Shown here one piece after another: positions 25,024 to 33,741 of a stretch of 64,000 nucleotides of DNA. The notes under the pieces were generated by a model that saw only the letters and a list, made by a program, of their open reading frames with translations, was not told the DNA's origin and did no database searches. Within the stretch, counting starts at the first letter, position 1. Each line of letters starts with the position of its first letter. The DNA is from an uncultured Prevotellaceae bacterium (GTDB lineage: Bacteria > Bacteroidota > Bacteroidia > Bacteroidales > Bacteroidaceae): assembly GCA_900320255.1 (NCBI GenBank), contig ONRS01000165.1, forward strand, positions 1 through 64,000. The letters are read 5' to 3'. Made by a program: the position numbers and the translations under genes.

Positions 25024-25467
25024 TTAGCTGTCTCCTCCCCGTTTGTTTTTGAAGAAGTCTTGCATCAGCTGCCGGCACTCCTCCTCCAGTATGCCGCCGG
25101 TGATGGTGGCCTTGGGGTGGAGTGCTCGTGGTGCCAGCAGGGAGTAGCCTCGCTTCACGTCGGGCGCTCCATAGACAATGCGGGGAATCTGTGCCCAGCC
25201 GATGGCGCCGGCACACATGGCGCAGGGCTCTACGGTGACGTAGAGGGTGCAGTCAGTAAGATACTTGCCGCCCAGAAGGTTGGCAGCGGAGGTGATGGCC
25301 TGCATCTCTGCATGGGCAGTGACATCGCAGAGTGTCTCGGTAAGGTTGTGCGCACGGGCAATGATACGGTCATTGCACACGACGACGGCTCCGATGGGTA
25401 TCTCGCCTTCGCGGAGTGCCTGGCGGGCCTCGTCGAGTGCGCGTTGCATGAACTGTTCGTCGGTCAT
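25024..25467 (-). CDS. tadA: tRNA-specific adenosine deaminase
   Basis: 147 residues, cytidine/deoxycytidylate deaminase fold. Zinc and catalytic motifs are HAEMQAI (His and Glu) and PCAMCAGAI (two Cys). Glu next to His and the length fit TadA, which deaminates A34 of tRNA-Arg(ACG) to inosine. The gene is probably transcribed from the promoter at 26290 through the radical SAM gene; the 24-nt gap holds a nonamer repeat (GGGCTAATA). Confidence 0.92.
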   Translation of the reverse strand: MTDEQFMQRALDEARQALREGEIPIGAVVVCNDRIIARAHNLTETLCDVTAHAEMQAITSAANLLGGKYLTDCTLYVTVEPCAMCAGAIGWAQIPRIVYGAPDVKRGYSLLAPRALHPKATITGGILEEECRQLMQDFFKNKRGGDS

Positions 25468-25491
25468 GGGGGGCTTATAGGGCTAATAGGG

Positions 25492-26280
25492 CTAATATGA
25501 CGCTGTACAGGGAATGCCGAGTGAAATGACGCGGTCGCGTATGGCGTCGAGTTCTTCGTGGGTGGCTTTCTGCAGTCCGTGGGCAGGCGTCTCGCGGTCT
25601 ATGGTATAGACCATGACCTGCTGCGGGGCTATGTCACGTATGGTGTCGAGCCAGGGGCCGACATATTCTTCGCCCGTGTTATCGACACTCCACGCTCCAC
25701 GTTCCACGCTCCACGCTCCTTTCATAAACATGGTCTGTATGATGACATGGCCGTGGAAGGCTTTGAGTCGCTCAATGACTGACCGGACGTCGTAGGCACC
25801 TGTGGGACGGTCAACGAGGCGGATGTACTCGGGTGAAACGGTGTCGAGCTTCTGGATGTTGTTGTCAACTTGCAGAAGGGCGTTGAAGACTGCCTCGCGG
25901 TGCAGGAGCGTGGCATTGCTCAGCACGGATACTTTAGCGTTGGGGCAATACTGGTTACGCAGACGGATGGTGTCGCTGATGATTTCAGCGAAATGGGGGT
26001 GAGCCGTTGGCTCCCCGTTTCCGGCAAAGGTCAGCACGTCAGGCAGCTGGCCTTCGTGCTGCATCTGCTGTAGTGTGGCTTCGAGTGCCGTTGCCACCTG
26101 CTGGCGTGTAGGCCGCGGCAGGGTGGGGCGGAAGTCTTTGTTGAACCCGCATTCGCAGTAGATGCAGTCGAAGGTGCACACTTTTCCGTCAGCCGGCATG
26201 AGATTAATGCCTAACGATATGCCCAGTCGTCGGCTGTGCACGGGACCGAAGATGGGCGAGGGGTAGATGATGGTACTCAT
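25492..26280 (-). CDS. Radical SAM protein (COG0731-type)
   Basis: 262 residues. FGPVHSRRLGISLGINLMP leads into the [4Fe-4S] motif CTFDCIYC, followed by VLTFAGNGEPTAHP, typical of the wyosine-synthase-like radical SAM group COG0731. Substrate unknown. The segment KGAWSVERGAWSVDNTG (about residues 186-204) is encoded by ACGCTCC heptamers at 25685-25719 and interrupts the otherwise ordinary C-terminal part in frame. The start is MSTIIYP, 9 nt after a TACCTTTG box; the longer frame would translate the repeat cassette. Confidence 0.85.
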   Translation of the reverse strand: MSTIIYPSPIFGPVHSRRLGISLGINLMPADGKVCTFDCIYCECGFNKDFRPTLPRPTRQQVATALEATLQQMQHEGQLPDVLTFAGNGEPTAHPHFAEIISDTIRLRNQYCPNAKVSVLSNATLLHREAVFNALLQVDNNIQKLDTVSPEYIRLVDRPTGAYDVRSVIERLKAFHGHVIIQTMFMKGAWSVERGAWSVDNTGEEYVGPWLDTIRDIAPQQVMVYTIDRETPAHGLQKATHEELDAIRDRVISLGIPCTASY

Positions 26281-26289
26281 AAGTGGGGG

Positions 26290-26297
26290 CAAAGGTA
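26290..26297 (-). promoter_or_regulatory. TACCTTTG -7 box for the radical SAM-tadA unit
   Basis: Minus-strand TACCTTTGC, 9 nt before the ATG, so a leaderless or nearly leaderless transcript is expected. Confidence 0.7.
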
Positions 26298-26425
26298 CGA
26301 AGAAAAATGAGAAATAAGAAATGAGAAATGAGAAATGAGCGAGGCAATCAATAAAAAACGTTAAATAAGCGGTTTGCGGCAGCAAATTCTTCATTCTTCA
26401 TTCTTCATTCTTCACTAAAAAGTCG

Positions 26426-26433
26426 TACCTTTG
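26426..26433 (+). promoter_or_regulatory. TACCTTTG -7 box for the ftsX-folK operon
   Basis: TACCTTTGC 34 nt upstream of ftsX, at the opposite end of the same cassette. Confidence 0.7.
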
Positions 26434-26467
26434 CACGAAATTAGGTGTACTACATCTTGAGGAAATA

Positions 26468-27346
26468 ATGGGAAAGAAGAAAAAAACTGCCGGCAGCCGC
26501 CATGGATTGCAGGTTGTGACATTATGTATAAGCATTACTATGGTACTGGTGCTGCTGGGGCTGGTGGTGTTCACCATCCTGACGGCGCGTAACCTCTCGG
26601 CGTATGTCAAGGAGAACCTGACGGTGACCGTTGAGCTGGGCGACAACATGACGCAGCAGGAGCGTGGAGCTGCCTACAACCGGCTGAAGGTGCGCCCGTA
26701 CGTGAGGCAGATAACCTATATCAGCAAGGAGCGTGCCCTGAAGGAGAACAGCGAGGAGATGGGGTCGAACCCGCAGGACTTTATTGACTTTAACCCCTTC
26801 CCTGCCATTTTTGAGATACAGCTGACGGAGCCTTACGCCAATACCGACTCGGTGGTGCAGGTGAAGAAGGACATTCTCTACATACCGAAAATTGCCGAAG
26901 TGCGCTACGCTGAGGACCTGATAGACATGGTGAACTCGAACCTGAGCCGAATCAGTGTGACGCTACTGGTGCTGGCCATACTGCTGATTTTCGTGTCGTT
27001 CACGCTCATCAGCAACAGCGTTCGGCTGAGCGTGTATAGCCGACGGTTCCTCATTCACACCATGAAACTGGTGGGGGCGTCGTGGGGATTCATTCGCCGT
27101 CCGTTCCTGCGCCGTGCCGTGGGAGTGGGCATCGTGGCAGCCCTGCTGGCCATTCTCATTCTGGGGGGCGGCATCTATGCTCTCTACACCCAGGAGCCAG
27201 ATCTGCTCACCATTATTGGCTGGCAGGAACTGACCATTACGGGTGTGGCCGTGCTGCTGTCGGGCATCGTCATTACGTCCATTTGTGCTTACTTGGCTGT
27301 GAACAGGTTCCTGCGCATGACGGCAGGAGAGCTGTATAAGATTTAA
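26468..27346 (+). CDS. ftsX: Cell-division protein FtsX (permease-like)
   Basis: 292 residues with four membrane helices: one near 17-40, an extracytoplasmic domain (about 45-160), then three helices (about 165-190, 215-240, 262-285). The C-terminal RISVTLLVLAILLIFVSFTLISNSVRL and HTMKLVGASWGFIRRPFL are FtsX signatures. With FtsE it couples ATP hydrolysis to septal peptidoglycan hydrolases; ftsE is not in the window. It is the first gene of a six-gene operon with uppP, truB, queA and folK. Confidence 0.9.
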   Translation: MGKKKKTAGSRHGLQVVTLCISITMVLVLLGLVVFTILTARNLSAYVKENLTVTVELGDNMTQQERGAAYNRLKVRPYVRQITYISKERALKENSEEMGSNPQDFIDFNPFPAIFEIQLTEPYANTDSVVQVKKDILYIPKIAEVRYAEDLIDMVNSNLSRISVTLLVLAILLIFVSFTLISNSVRLSVYSRRFLIHTMKLVGASWGFIRRPFLRRAVGVGIVAALLAILILGGGIYALYTQEPDLLTIIGWQELTITGVAVLLSGIVITSICAYLAVNRFLRMTAGELYKI

Positions 27347-27364
27347 GATTTGAATATTGAAATT

Positions 27365-27628
27365 ATGGATAGAAGAGATTTCGCATTTGATAAAGTGAAC
27401 TTTATCTTGCTGGCCGTTGGAATGGTCATTGTGGTCATTGGCTTCCTGCTGATGAGCGGTGCCGGATCGACGGCAGAACAGTATAACCCCGACATTTTCA
27501 GCGCGCGCCGCATTAAGGTGGCTCCGGTGGTATGCTTCTTCGGCTTCATCTCGATGATTTATGCCGTGATGCGCAAGCCGAAGGACAAGGCCGTGGAAAA
27601 AAGTGAGAAGAAGGAGGAGGTTGCATGA
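27365..27628 (+). CDS. DUF3098 small membrane protein
   Basis: 87 residues with two membrane helices (about 13-32 and 56-74) joined by a short loop (NPDIFSARRIKVAP) and ending in a charged tail. This is the DUF3098 family found between ftsX and uppP in Bacteroidales; function unknown. I start at MDRRDF. Its last four bases overlap the uppP start (ATGA), so the two are translationally coupled. Confidence 0.85.
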   Translation: MDRRDFAFDKVNFILLAVGMVIVVIGFLLMSGAGSTAEQYNPDIFSARRIKVAPVVCFFGFISMIYAVMRKPKDKAVEKSEKKEEVA

Positions 27629-28482
27629 CATGGATTGAGACGGTTATCATTGCCATTGTTGAGGGGCTGACAGAGTTTCTGCCCGTCTCGTCAACAGGAC
27701 ACATGATTATCACCCAGAACCTGTTGGGCATTCCCCAGGGCGACCCCTTCGTACACGCCTTCACCTTCATCATTCAGTTTGGTGCCATCTTGTCGGTGGT
27801 ATGCCTCTATTGGAAGCGCTTCTTCCAGTTTGACCATACGCCGGCTCCCGAGGGCAGCTCACTCCTGATGAGGCTGAAGCACAAGTTCTATTTCTACTGG
27901 CTGCTTATAGTGGGCGTGATTCCCGCTGTGGTCATCGGACTGCTGGCCAAGAAGTCCGGCCTGCTGGACTGGCTGCTCGACAGCGTCCTGGTAGTGGCCA
28001 TTATGCTGGTGGCAGGTGGCATCTTCATGCTTTTCTGCGACCGCCTGTTCAATAAAGGCAGCGACGAGAACAAGCTGAACGAGAAGCGGGCCTTCAACAT
28101 CGGCCTGTACCAGTGTCTTTCGGTCATTCCCGGTGTGTCGCGGTCGATGGCTACCATCGTGGGCGGTATGACGCAGGGGCTGACACGCAAGCGTGCGGCA
28201 GAGTTCTCCTTCTTCCTGGCTGTTCCCACCATGGCAGGTGCCACGCTGCTGGACCTGCTGGACCTGCTGAAAGAAGACGCGGCGTGGGCCACGTCGCATA
28301 ACATCACCATGCTCATTCTCGGCTGTGTGGTGGCTTTCGTCGTTGCCCTGCTGGCCATGAAGTGGTTTGTGGCATTCCTGACAAAATACGGTTTCAAGGC
28401 CTTTGGTTATTATCGCATTATTGTGGGTGGCATCATCCTCATATTGCTGCTGACGGGTCATTCATTAGCGATGGTTGATTAA
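27625..28482 (+). CDS. uppP: Undecaprenyl-diphosphatase
   Basis: 285 residues, polytopic inner-membrane enzyme that recycles undecaprenyl pyrophosphate to the monophosphate carrier used for peptidoglycan and glycan export. Signatures: VEGLTEFLPVSSTGHMII (catalytic Glu region) and IPGVSRSMATIVGGM (PGxSRS motif). Length and helix pattern are normal. It overlaps DUF3098 by 4 nt and abuts truB. Confidence 0.95.
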   Translation: MTWIETVIIAIVEGLTEFLPVSSTGHMIITQNLLGIPQGDPFVHAFTFIIQFGAILSVVCLYWKRFFQFDHTPAPEGSSLLMRLKHKFYFYWLLIVGVIPAVVIGLLAKKSGLLDWLLDSVLVVAIMLVAGGIFMLFCDRLFNKGSDENKLNEKRAFNIGLYQCLSVIPGVSRSMATIVGGMTQGLTRKRAAEFSFFLAVPTMAGATLLDLLDLLKEDAAWATSHNITMLILGCVVAFVVALLAMKWFVAFLTKYGFKAFGYYRIIVGGIILILLLTGHSLAMVD

Positions 28483-29196
28483 ATGAACTTCACACAAGGC
28501 GAATTCATATACATCAATAAGCCCTACGGCATGACATCGTTTGGAGCGCTGGCCTTCGTCCGTACCCGGGTGTCGCGCAAGATAGGCGTGCGACGGGTGA
28601 AGATAGGCCATGCCGGCACGTTGGACCCCCTGGCAACGGGCGTGCTCATACTATGCACGGGGAAGAAGACGAAGGACATAGAGCGGCTTCAGCTGCACAC
28701 CAAGGAATACACGGCAACGCTTCAGCTTGGGGCTACGACTCCCAGTTACGACAAGGAGCATGACGTAGATGCCACGTTCCCTACCGCCCACATCACCCGT
28801 GAGCTGATAGACGAGAAGCTGCGGCTCTTTGAGGGGGACATCCAGCAGGTGCCGCCTGCCTACAGTGCCTGCAAGATCAACGGTGACCGGGCCTACGACC
28901 TGAAGCGTAAGGGCCGTGAGGTGGAGCTGAGCGCGAAGACCATACACATTGACGAGATCAGCGTGGTGAGCTTTGATGCCGCGCAGATGCTGCTGACCAT
29001 ACACGTCACCTGCGGCAAGGGCACCTACATCCGCTCGCTGGCGCGTGACATTGGCGACGCCCTGGGTAGCGGTGCCTACCTGACGGCCCTCTGTCGAACA
29101 AGGGTGGGCGATGTCCGCATCAAAGACTGCATCACCATTGACGACTTCCCAGCCTGGTTAGAACAGCAGAAAATAGAAGAAATGAGCAAATCGTAA
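28483..29196 (+). CDS. truB: tRNA pseudouridine(55) synthase
   Basis: 237 residues. KPYGMTSFGAL and KIGHAGTLDPLATGVLI (catalytic Asp) are the TruB signature, and GTYIRSLARDIG follows. It makes pseudouridine 55 in the T-loop of tRNAs. It starts directly after the uppP stop codon. The 31-nt gap to queA carries AAATCG-type repeats. Confidence 0.95.
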   Translation: MNFTQGEFIYINKPYGMTSFGALAFVRTRVSRKIGVRRVKIGHAGTLDPLATGVLILCTGKKTKDIERLQLHTKEYTATLQLGATTPSYDKEHDVDATFPTAHITRELIDEKLRLFEGDIQQVPPAYSACKINGDRAYDLKRKGREVELSAKTIHIDEISVVSFDAAQMLLTIHVTCGKGTYIRSLARDIGDALGSGAYLTALCRTRVGDVRIKDCITIDDFPAWLEQQKIEEMSKS

Positions 29197-29227
29197 ATCG
29201 AAAATAAGTAAATCGAAAATATCATAG

Positions 29228-30370
29228 ATGAAACTATCACAATTCAAATTCAAACTACCTGAAGAGCTGGTGGCGCTGGAACCGCCTTACCGTGCCTTCG
29301 AGAATGAGGACGGAACGGTTGACAAACTGTACCGCCGGGACGAGTGCCGTCTGATGGTTGTTCACCGTAAGAGTCAGACCATTGACCTGTTCAAGAAGGA
29401 TGCAGAAGGAAACGACACGGAGGAATATCTTATCTTCCGGGACTTGGTCAACTACTTTGACGAAGGCGACACCTTTATATTTAATGATACGAAGGTCTTT
29501 CCGGCACGTCTGTTTGGTACGAAGGAGAAGACCGATGCGAAGATAGAGGTGTTCCTGCTGCGTGAGCTGAACGAGGAGCTGCGCCTGTGGGACGTGCTGG
29601 TGGAACCGGCCCGCAAGATTCGCATTGGCAACAAGCTCTTCTTCGACGAGGACGGACCCATGGTGGCTGAGGTCATTGACAACACCACCAGCCGAGGCCG
29701 TACGCTGCGTTTCCTCTACGACTGTCCGCACGACGAGTTCAAGAAGGAGCTGTTTGCGCTGGGTGCTGCCCCGCTGCCCCGCTACATCATTGACCGTCGT
29801 GACGCTACACCCGAAGACATGGAGAACTTCCAGACCATCTATGCCAAGAACGAGGGAGCCGTCACAGCACCGTCGTCAGGCCTGCACTTCAGTCGTGAAA
29901 TGCTCAAGCGCCTGGAAATACGTGGGGTGAACTTTGCCTTCATTACCGTGCATTGCAGCTTAGGCAACTTCGAGGGCATTGAGGTGGAAGACCTGACGAA
30001 GCATAAGATGAGCTCTGAGCAGATGATTATTTCTGCCGAGGCCTGCAATATTGTGAATGAGGCCAAGCGGAACGGACGGAATATCTGTGCCGTAGGCGTC
30101 AGCACGGCGCGAGCTACAGAGACGGCCGTAGGTACTGACGGCCTGCTGAAGGAGTACGACGGATGGACCAACAAGTTCATCTTTCCTCCCTATGAGTTCG
30201 GAGTGGCTAACAGCATGGTGGCCAACTTCTATCACCCGGAGTCAACCATGCTGATGTCTGCAGCAGCGTTTGGCGGTTACGACATCGTGATGGAGGGTTA
30301 CAAACTGGCACTCAAGCACGAATACAAGTTCGGCTGCTACGGTGATGCCATGCTGATTCTCGATGACTAA
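29228..30370 (+). CDS. queA: S-adenosylmethionine:tRNA ribosyltransferase-isomerase
   Basis: 380 residues. QueA transfers the ribosyl moiety of SAM to preQ1 at tRNA position 34 in queuosine synthesis. Motifs: [52 protein letters not shown] and the C-terminal [24 protein letters not shown]. Slightly longer than the usual 340-350 residues because of an N-terminal extension of the type common in Bacteroidales. It overlaps folK by 8 nt. Confidence 0.95.
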   Translation: MKLSQFKFKLPEELVALEPPYRAFENEDGTVDKLYRRDECRLMVVHRKSQTIDLFKKDAEGNDTEEYLIFRDLVNYFDEGDTFIFNDTKVFPARLFGTKEKTDAKIEVFLLRELNEELRLWDVLVEPARKIRIGNKLFFDEDGPMVAEVIDNTTSRGRTLRFLYDCPHDEFKKELFALGAAPLPRYIIDRRDATPEDMENFQTIYAKNEGAVTAPSSGLHFSREMLKRLEIRGVNFAFITVHCSLGNFEGIEVEDLTKHKMSSEQMIISAEACNIVNEAKRNGRNICAVGVSTARATETAVGTDGLLKEYDGWTNKFIFPPYEFGVANSMVANFYHPESTMLMSAAAFGGYDIVMEGYKLALKHEYKFGCYGDAMLILDD

Positions 30371-30800
30371 AATGCATAAGGTGTTTCTGGGCCTGGGTAC
30401 GAATCTGGGGGACCGCGAAGGCAACATCCGCCAGGCTGTCCGTCTGATAGGCGAGCGGGTTGGTGAGGTGACCCGCCAGTCGTCGCTCATAGAGACAGAA
30501 CCCTGGGGCTTCGAGTCGGAGCACAGATTCCTCAATGCCGTCATTCTCTGCGAGACCAGCCAGACACCCCGTCAGGTGCTGGAAACGACGCAACAGATAG
30601 AGCGTGACATGGGGCGAAAGAAAATAACAAATCGAAAATCCGGAAGTCGTACTTATTCTGACCGTCCCATCGACATTGACATTCTGCTGTATGACGACCT
30701 GACGGTCGATGAGCCAGACCTCAGGATTCCCCATCCGCTGATGCATGAGCGGGACTTCGTGATGATACCGTTAGAAGAAATAAAAAAGGTTGTGCCTTGA
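30363..30800 (+). CDS. folK: 2-amino-4-hydroxy-6-hydroxymethyldihydropteridine diphosphokinase
   Basis: 145 residues. The opening [20 protein letters not shown] and the catalytic [13 protein letters not shown] with [15 protein letters not shown] are HPPK signatures; it pyrophosphorylates hydroxymethyldihydropterin in folate synthesis. The stretch [13 protein letters not shown] before the catalytic motif comes from a small AAATCGA-like repeat (30621-30645). A second ATG nine nt downstream (MHKVFLG) is possible. The stop codon lies in the loop of the terminator. Confidence 0.94.
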   Translation: MTKMHKVFLGLGTNLGDREGNIRQAVRLIGERVGEVTRQSSLIETEPWGFESEHRFLNAVILCETSQTPRQVLETTQQIERDMGRKKITNRKSGSRTYSDRPIDIDILLYDDLTVDEPDLRIPHPLMHERDFVMIPLEEIKKVVP

Positions 30801-30812
30801 AGCACAACCTTT
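30785..30812 (+). terminator. Bidirectional terminator between folK and rpsO
   Basis: 11-bp stem AAAGGTTGTGC/GCACAACCTTT with a 6-nt loop that contains the folK stop codon. A T-rich tract follows on the plus strand and A-rich DNA precedes it, so it can serve both convergent genes. Confidence 0.88.
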
Positions 30813-30836
30813 CTTGTTTTCGTATTTTCTGACGTA

Positions 30837-31106
30837 TTACTTACGCAGACCGAGAGCCTTGATAAGAGCACGGTAGCGCTCGATGTCGCGCTCACGAAGA
30901 TACTTCAGCAACTTACGACGACGACCTACCAGCATGGTGAGGCTGCGTGCAGTAGCATGGTCCTTGCGGTTCTTCTTCAGATGCTCTGTCAGGTGAGAAA
31001 TACGATAGGTGAACAGGGCAACCTGGCTTTCTACTGAACCAGTGTCAGTGGCGCTCTTGCCGTACTGCTCGAAAATCTCTGCTTTTTTAGCTTGATCTAA
31101 ATACAT
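30837..31106 (-). CDS. rpsO: 30S ribosomal protein S15
   Basis: 89 residues, full length. TGSVESQVALFTYRISHLTEHLK and RKLLKYLRERDIERYRALIKALGLR are S15 signatures. It binds the 16S central domain. The leader between the promoter (31197) and the start codon is about 85 nt, long for this genome, which leaves room for the autoregulatory fold that S15 mRNAs often carry; I did not establish such a fold. Confidence 0.97.
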   Translation of the reverse strand: MYLDQAKKAEIFEQYGKSATDTGSVESQVALFTYRISHLTEHLKKNRKDHATARSLTMLVGRRRKLLKYLRERDIERYRALIKALGLRK

Positions 31107-31196
31107 AGTTTTTTGATGATAAAATTGTTAATAATATACATTCTTCAGAAGCCTGCCGCCTTCATCACATGCGGGTTACCTCGTCAAATGCGGCTG

Positions 31197-31204
31197 CAAA
31201 GGTA
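31197..31204 (-). promoter_or_regulatory. TACCTTTG -7 box for rpsO
   Basis: Minus-strand TACCTTTGC about 90 nt upstream of rpsO, at one end of repeat cassette copy C. Confidence 0.65.
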
Positions 31205-31332
31205 CTAAAAAGTTGAGAGTTGAGCGTTGAGAGTTGGGAAAAAGTAATGTCAATAACTGTTTATTTAACATTTTTTATTGATTTTGGCCTTCATTTCTCA
31301 TTTCTCATTCCTCATTTCTCATTTAAAATAAC

Positions 31333-31340
31333 TACCTTTG
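31333..31340 (+). promoter_or_regulatory. TACCTTTG -7 box for typA
   Basis: 24 nt upstream of the ATG at 31365. An in-frame TTG at 31338 falls inside the box, so it cannot be the start. Confidence 0.75.
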
Positions 31341-31364
31341 CACCCGATTTTACGTAAAAGAAAT

Positions 31365-33173
31365 ATGCAGGATATTAGGAATATTGCAATTATTGCACAC
31401 GTTGACCACGGCAAGACAACCCTGGTTGATAAGATGATGCTGGCAGGCAACCTGTTCCGGGAGGGCCAGAACCTCAGCAGTCAAGTTTTGGATGCTAACG
31501 ACCTCGAGCGAGAGCGAGGCATTACCATTTTGTCGAAAAATGTCAGCATTAACTGGAAAGGTACGAAGATTAACATTATTGACACTCCGGGACACTCGGA
31601 CTTCGGCGGCGAGGTGGAGCGCGTGCTCAACATGGCCGATGGCTGCCTGCTGCTGGTCGATGCGTTTGAGGGCCCCATGCCGCAGACCCGTTTCGTGCTG
31701 CAGAAGGCATTGCAGATTGGTCTGAAGCCCATCGTGGTTGTGAACAAGGTGGATAAGCCCAATTGCCGTCCTGAGGAGGTCTATGAAATGGTGTTCGACC
31801 TCATGTTCTCACTGAATGCTACCGAAGACCAACTCGACTTCCCGGTCGTCTATGGCTCAGCCAAGAACGGCTGGATGGGTGAGGACTACAACAAGCCCAC
31901 AACAGACATTACTTATTTATTAGATAAGATTGTTGAGGTGATACCCGCTCCGCAGCAGTTGGAGGGCACGCCGCAAATGCTCATTACGTCGCTCGACTAC
32001 TCCAGCTATACTGGTCGTATTGCTGTGGGACGCGTCCATCGTGGCACGCTGCAGGACGGCCAGCAAATAACGATTTGTCATCGCGACGGAAGTGAGGAGA
32101 AGACGAAAATCAAGGAGCTGCACACCTTCGAGGGCATGAGTCATGTGCGCACCGACAAGGTGGAGTGTGGCGACATCTGTGCCGTCATTGGTTTGGAGAA
32201 GTTTGAAATTGGCGACACCATCTGCGACCTGGAGAACCCGGAACCGCTGCCGCCTATCGCCATTGACGAGCCAACCATGTCGATGCTCTTTACAATCAAT
32301 GACTCTCCCTTCTTTGGCAAGGAAGGAAAATACGTCACTTCACGTCACATCAACGACCGTCTGGAAAAAGAGCTGGAGAAGAACCTTGCCCTGCGCGTGG
32401 AGCCATTCGAGGACTCTACCGATAAGTGGGTGGTCTCGGGTCGTGGTGTGCTGCACCTCTCCGTGCTCATTGAGACCATGCGTCGTGAGGGCTACGAGCT
32501 GCAGGTGGGTCAGCCCCAGGTTATATATAAGGAGATGGATGGTGTCCGCTGTGAGCCCATTGAGGAGCTGACCATCAACGTGCCTGAGGAGTTTGCGTCG
32601 AAGATGATAGACATGGTGACCCGCCGTAAGGGTGAGATGACCTCAATGGAGAGTCAGGGTGACCGCGTCAATATTGAGTTTGACATGCCGTCGCGTGGCA
32701 TCATCGGTCTGCGTACCAATGTGCTGACGGCCAGTCAGGGTGAGGCCATCATGGCCCACCGCTTTAAGGAATACCAGCCCTATAAGGGTGACATTGAGTG
32801 TCGTGTAAACGGTTCGATGATAGCCTTGGAGACGGGCAATGCCTTTGCCTATGCCATTGACAAGTTGCAGGACCGCGGTAAGTTCTTCATCGACCCGGGT
32901 GAAGATGTGTATATGGGACAGGTGGTTGGCGAGCATGTTCACGACAACGACCTTGTAGTCAACGTCTGCAAGGCCAAACAGCTGACCAACGTGCGTGCTT
33001 CAGGTACTGACGACAAGGCACGTATCATTCCCAAGACCGTCATGTCGCTGGAAGAATGTCTGGAGTACATCAAGGAAGACGAGCTGGTGGAGGTTACTCC
33101 CCAGAGCATGCGTATGCGCAAAATCATCCTTGACCACGACCAGCGCAAAAAGGCAGCGGTTAAGCGAGGGTAG
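31365..33173 (+). CDS. typA: Ribosome-associated GTPase TypA/BipA
   Basis: 602 residues, translational GTPase. G1 [15 protein letters not shown]3 [16 protein letters not shown]4 VNKVDKPNC, the switch region [13 protein letters not shown], then EF-G-like domains III and V and the BipA-specific C-terminal domain ([18 protein letters not shown]). It acts in ribosome assembly and stress or cold adaptation. The start is fixed by the promoter. It is monocistronic, ending in a strong terminator. Confidence 0.96.
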   Translation: MQDIRNIAIIAHVDHGKTTLVDKMMLAGNLFREGQNLSSQVLDANDLERERGITILSKNVSINWKGTKINIIDTPGHSDFGGEVERVLNMADGCLLLVDAFEGPMPQTRFVLQKALQIGLKPIVVVNKVDKPNCRPEEVYEMVFDLMFSLNATEDQLDFPVVYGSAKNGWMGEDYNKPTTDITYLLDKIVEVIPAPQQLEGTPQMLITSLDYSSYTGRIAVGRVHRGTLQDGQQITICHRDGSEEKTKIKELHTFEGMSHVRTDKVECGDICAVIGLEKFEIGDTICDLENPEPLPPIAIDEPTMSMLFTINDSPFFGKEGKYVTSRHINDRLEKELEKNLALRVEPFEDSTDKWVVSGRGVLHLSVLIETMRREGYELQVGQPQVIYKEMDGVRCEPIEELTINVPEEFASKMIDMVTRRKGEMTSMESQGDRVNIEFDMPSRGIIGLRTNVLTASQGEAIMAHRFKEYQPYKGDIECRVNGSMIALETGNAFAYAIDKLQDRGKFFIDPGEDVYMGQVVGEHVHDNDLVVNVCKAKQLTNVRASGTDDKARIIPKTVMSLEECLEYIKEDELVEVTPQSMRMRKIILDHDQRKKAAVKRG

Positions 33174-33200
33174 AATGATGTAACCGTCAATTATAATATT

Positions 33201-33226
33201 AATCCCCCGTCACAGAACGGGGGATT
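33201..33226. terminator. Bidirectional terminator between typA and luxS
   Basis: 10-bp stem AATCCCCCGT/ACGGGGGATT with loop CACAGA, followed by AATGTTTTT on the plus strand. It lies between convergent genes. Confidence 0.88.
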
Positions 33227-33233
33227 AATGTTT

Positions 33234-33728
33234 TTATGCGTCAGCAAAGACACGTCCGTCGTCGAGGGTAATCTGCAGTTTGGTGTATTCGCAGTGGAAA
33301 TCGTGCTGCAGACGGTCCAGGTAGCGGGCACTCTCCCACTTACACATCGGCAGGTCGTGCAGCAAGTAGTTGCCGCAGGTCTGTGGCTCCGTAGCAGGCA
33401 CTTCTTTCTGTGTGAGAATCCATTGCAGGCACTCGATGGTCAGCCGGCGCATGTCCTCCACACTGTACCCTCCCGTCATGATAATGTACATTCCTGTCAG
33501 GCACCCCATAGGGCCAACATACACCACATCGTCTTTTGCCTCGCTGTTGCGAAACCACGTAGCCATGAGGTGTTCCAGACTGTGTATGGCAGCCGGAGCC
33601 ACGGCCGGTTCTTTATTGGGTTCTGTGATACGCAGGTCGAAAGTGGTAAAACCCTTGTCTTCGCGTGAAACGTAAATGCCCGGTTTCAGGTGGGTGTGAT
33701 CAATGGTGAAGCTTTGTATGACTTCCAT
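33234..33728 (-). CDS. luxS: S-ribosylhomocysteine lyase
   Basis: 164 residues. Metal-binding motif HSLEHLMATWFRN (HxxEH) and the conserved Cys in VGPMGCLTGMYI. It splits S-ribosylhomocysteine into homocysteine and DPD, the precursor of AI-2. I start at MEVIQSF, the canonical family N-terminus; a longer frame overlaps mtnN and is not used. It sits 13 nt downstream of mtnN, so the two steps of SAH recycling are made from one transcript. Confidence 0.96.
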   Translation of the reverse strand: MEVIQSFTIDHTHLKPGIYVSREDKGFTTFDLRITEPNKEPAVAPAAIHSLEHLMATWFRNSEAKDDVVYVGPMGCLTGMYIIMTGGYSVEDMRRLTIECLQWILTQKEVPATEPQTCGNYLLHDLPMCKWESARYLDRLQHDFHCEYTKLQITLDDGRVFADA

Positions 33729-33741
33729 GTTTCTTAAGAAC

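Larger units (their letters stand above)
26289..26434. repeat. Divergent-promoter repeat cassette, copy B
   Basis: Inverted relative to copy A (9754-9889) and nearly identical, including both terminal promoters and the core GGCAATCAATAAAAAACGTT; it carries four rather than two GAATGAA-type units. It drives the radical SAM gene on one side and ftsX on the other. Confidence 0.9.
31197..31340. repeat. Divergent-promoter repeat cassette, diverged copy C
   Basis: Same plan as copies A and B: outward TACCTTTG boxes, a heptamer array on the left (GTTGAGA/GTTGAGC instead of GAATGAA), a core sharing TTTATTTAAC and TTTTTTATTGATT, and a CATTTCT array on the right. The left half has changed repeat type while the right half is conserved. 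Confidence 0.75.
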
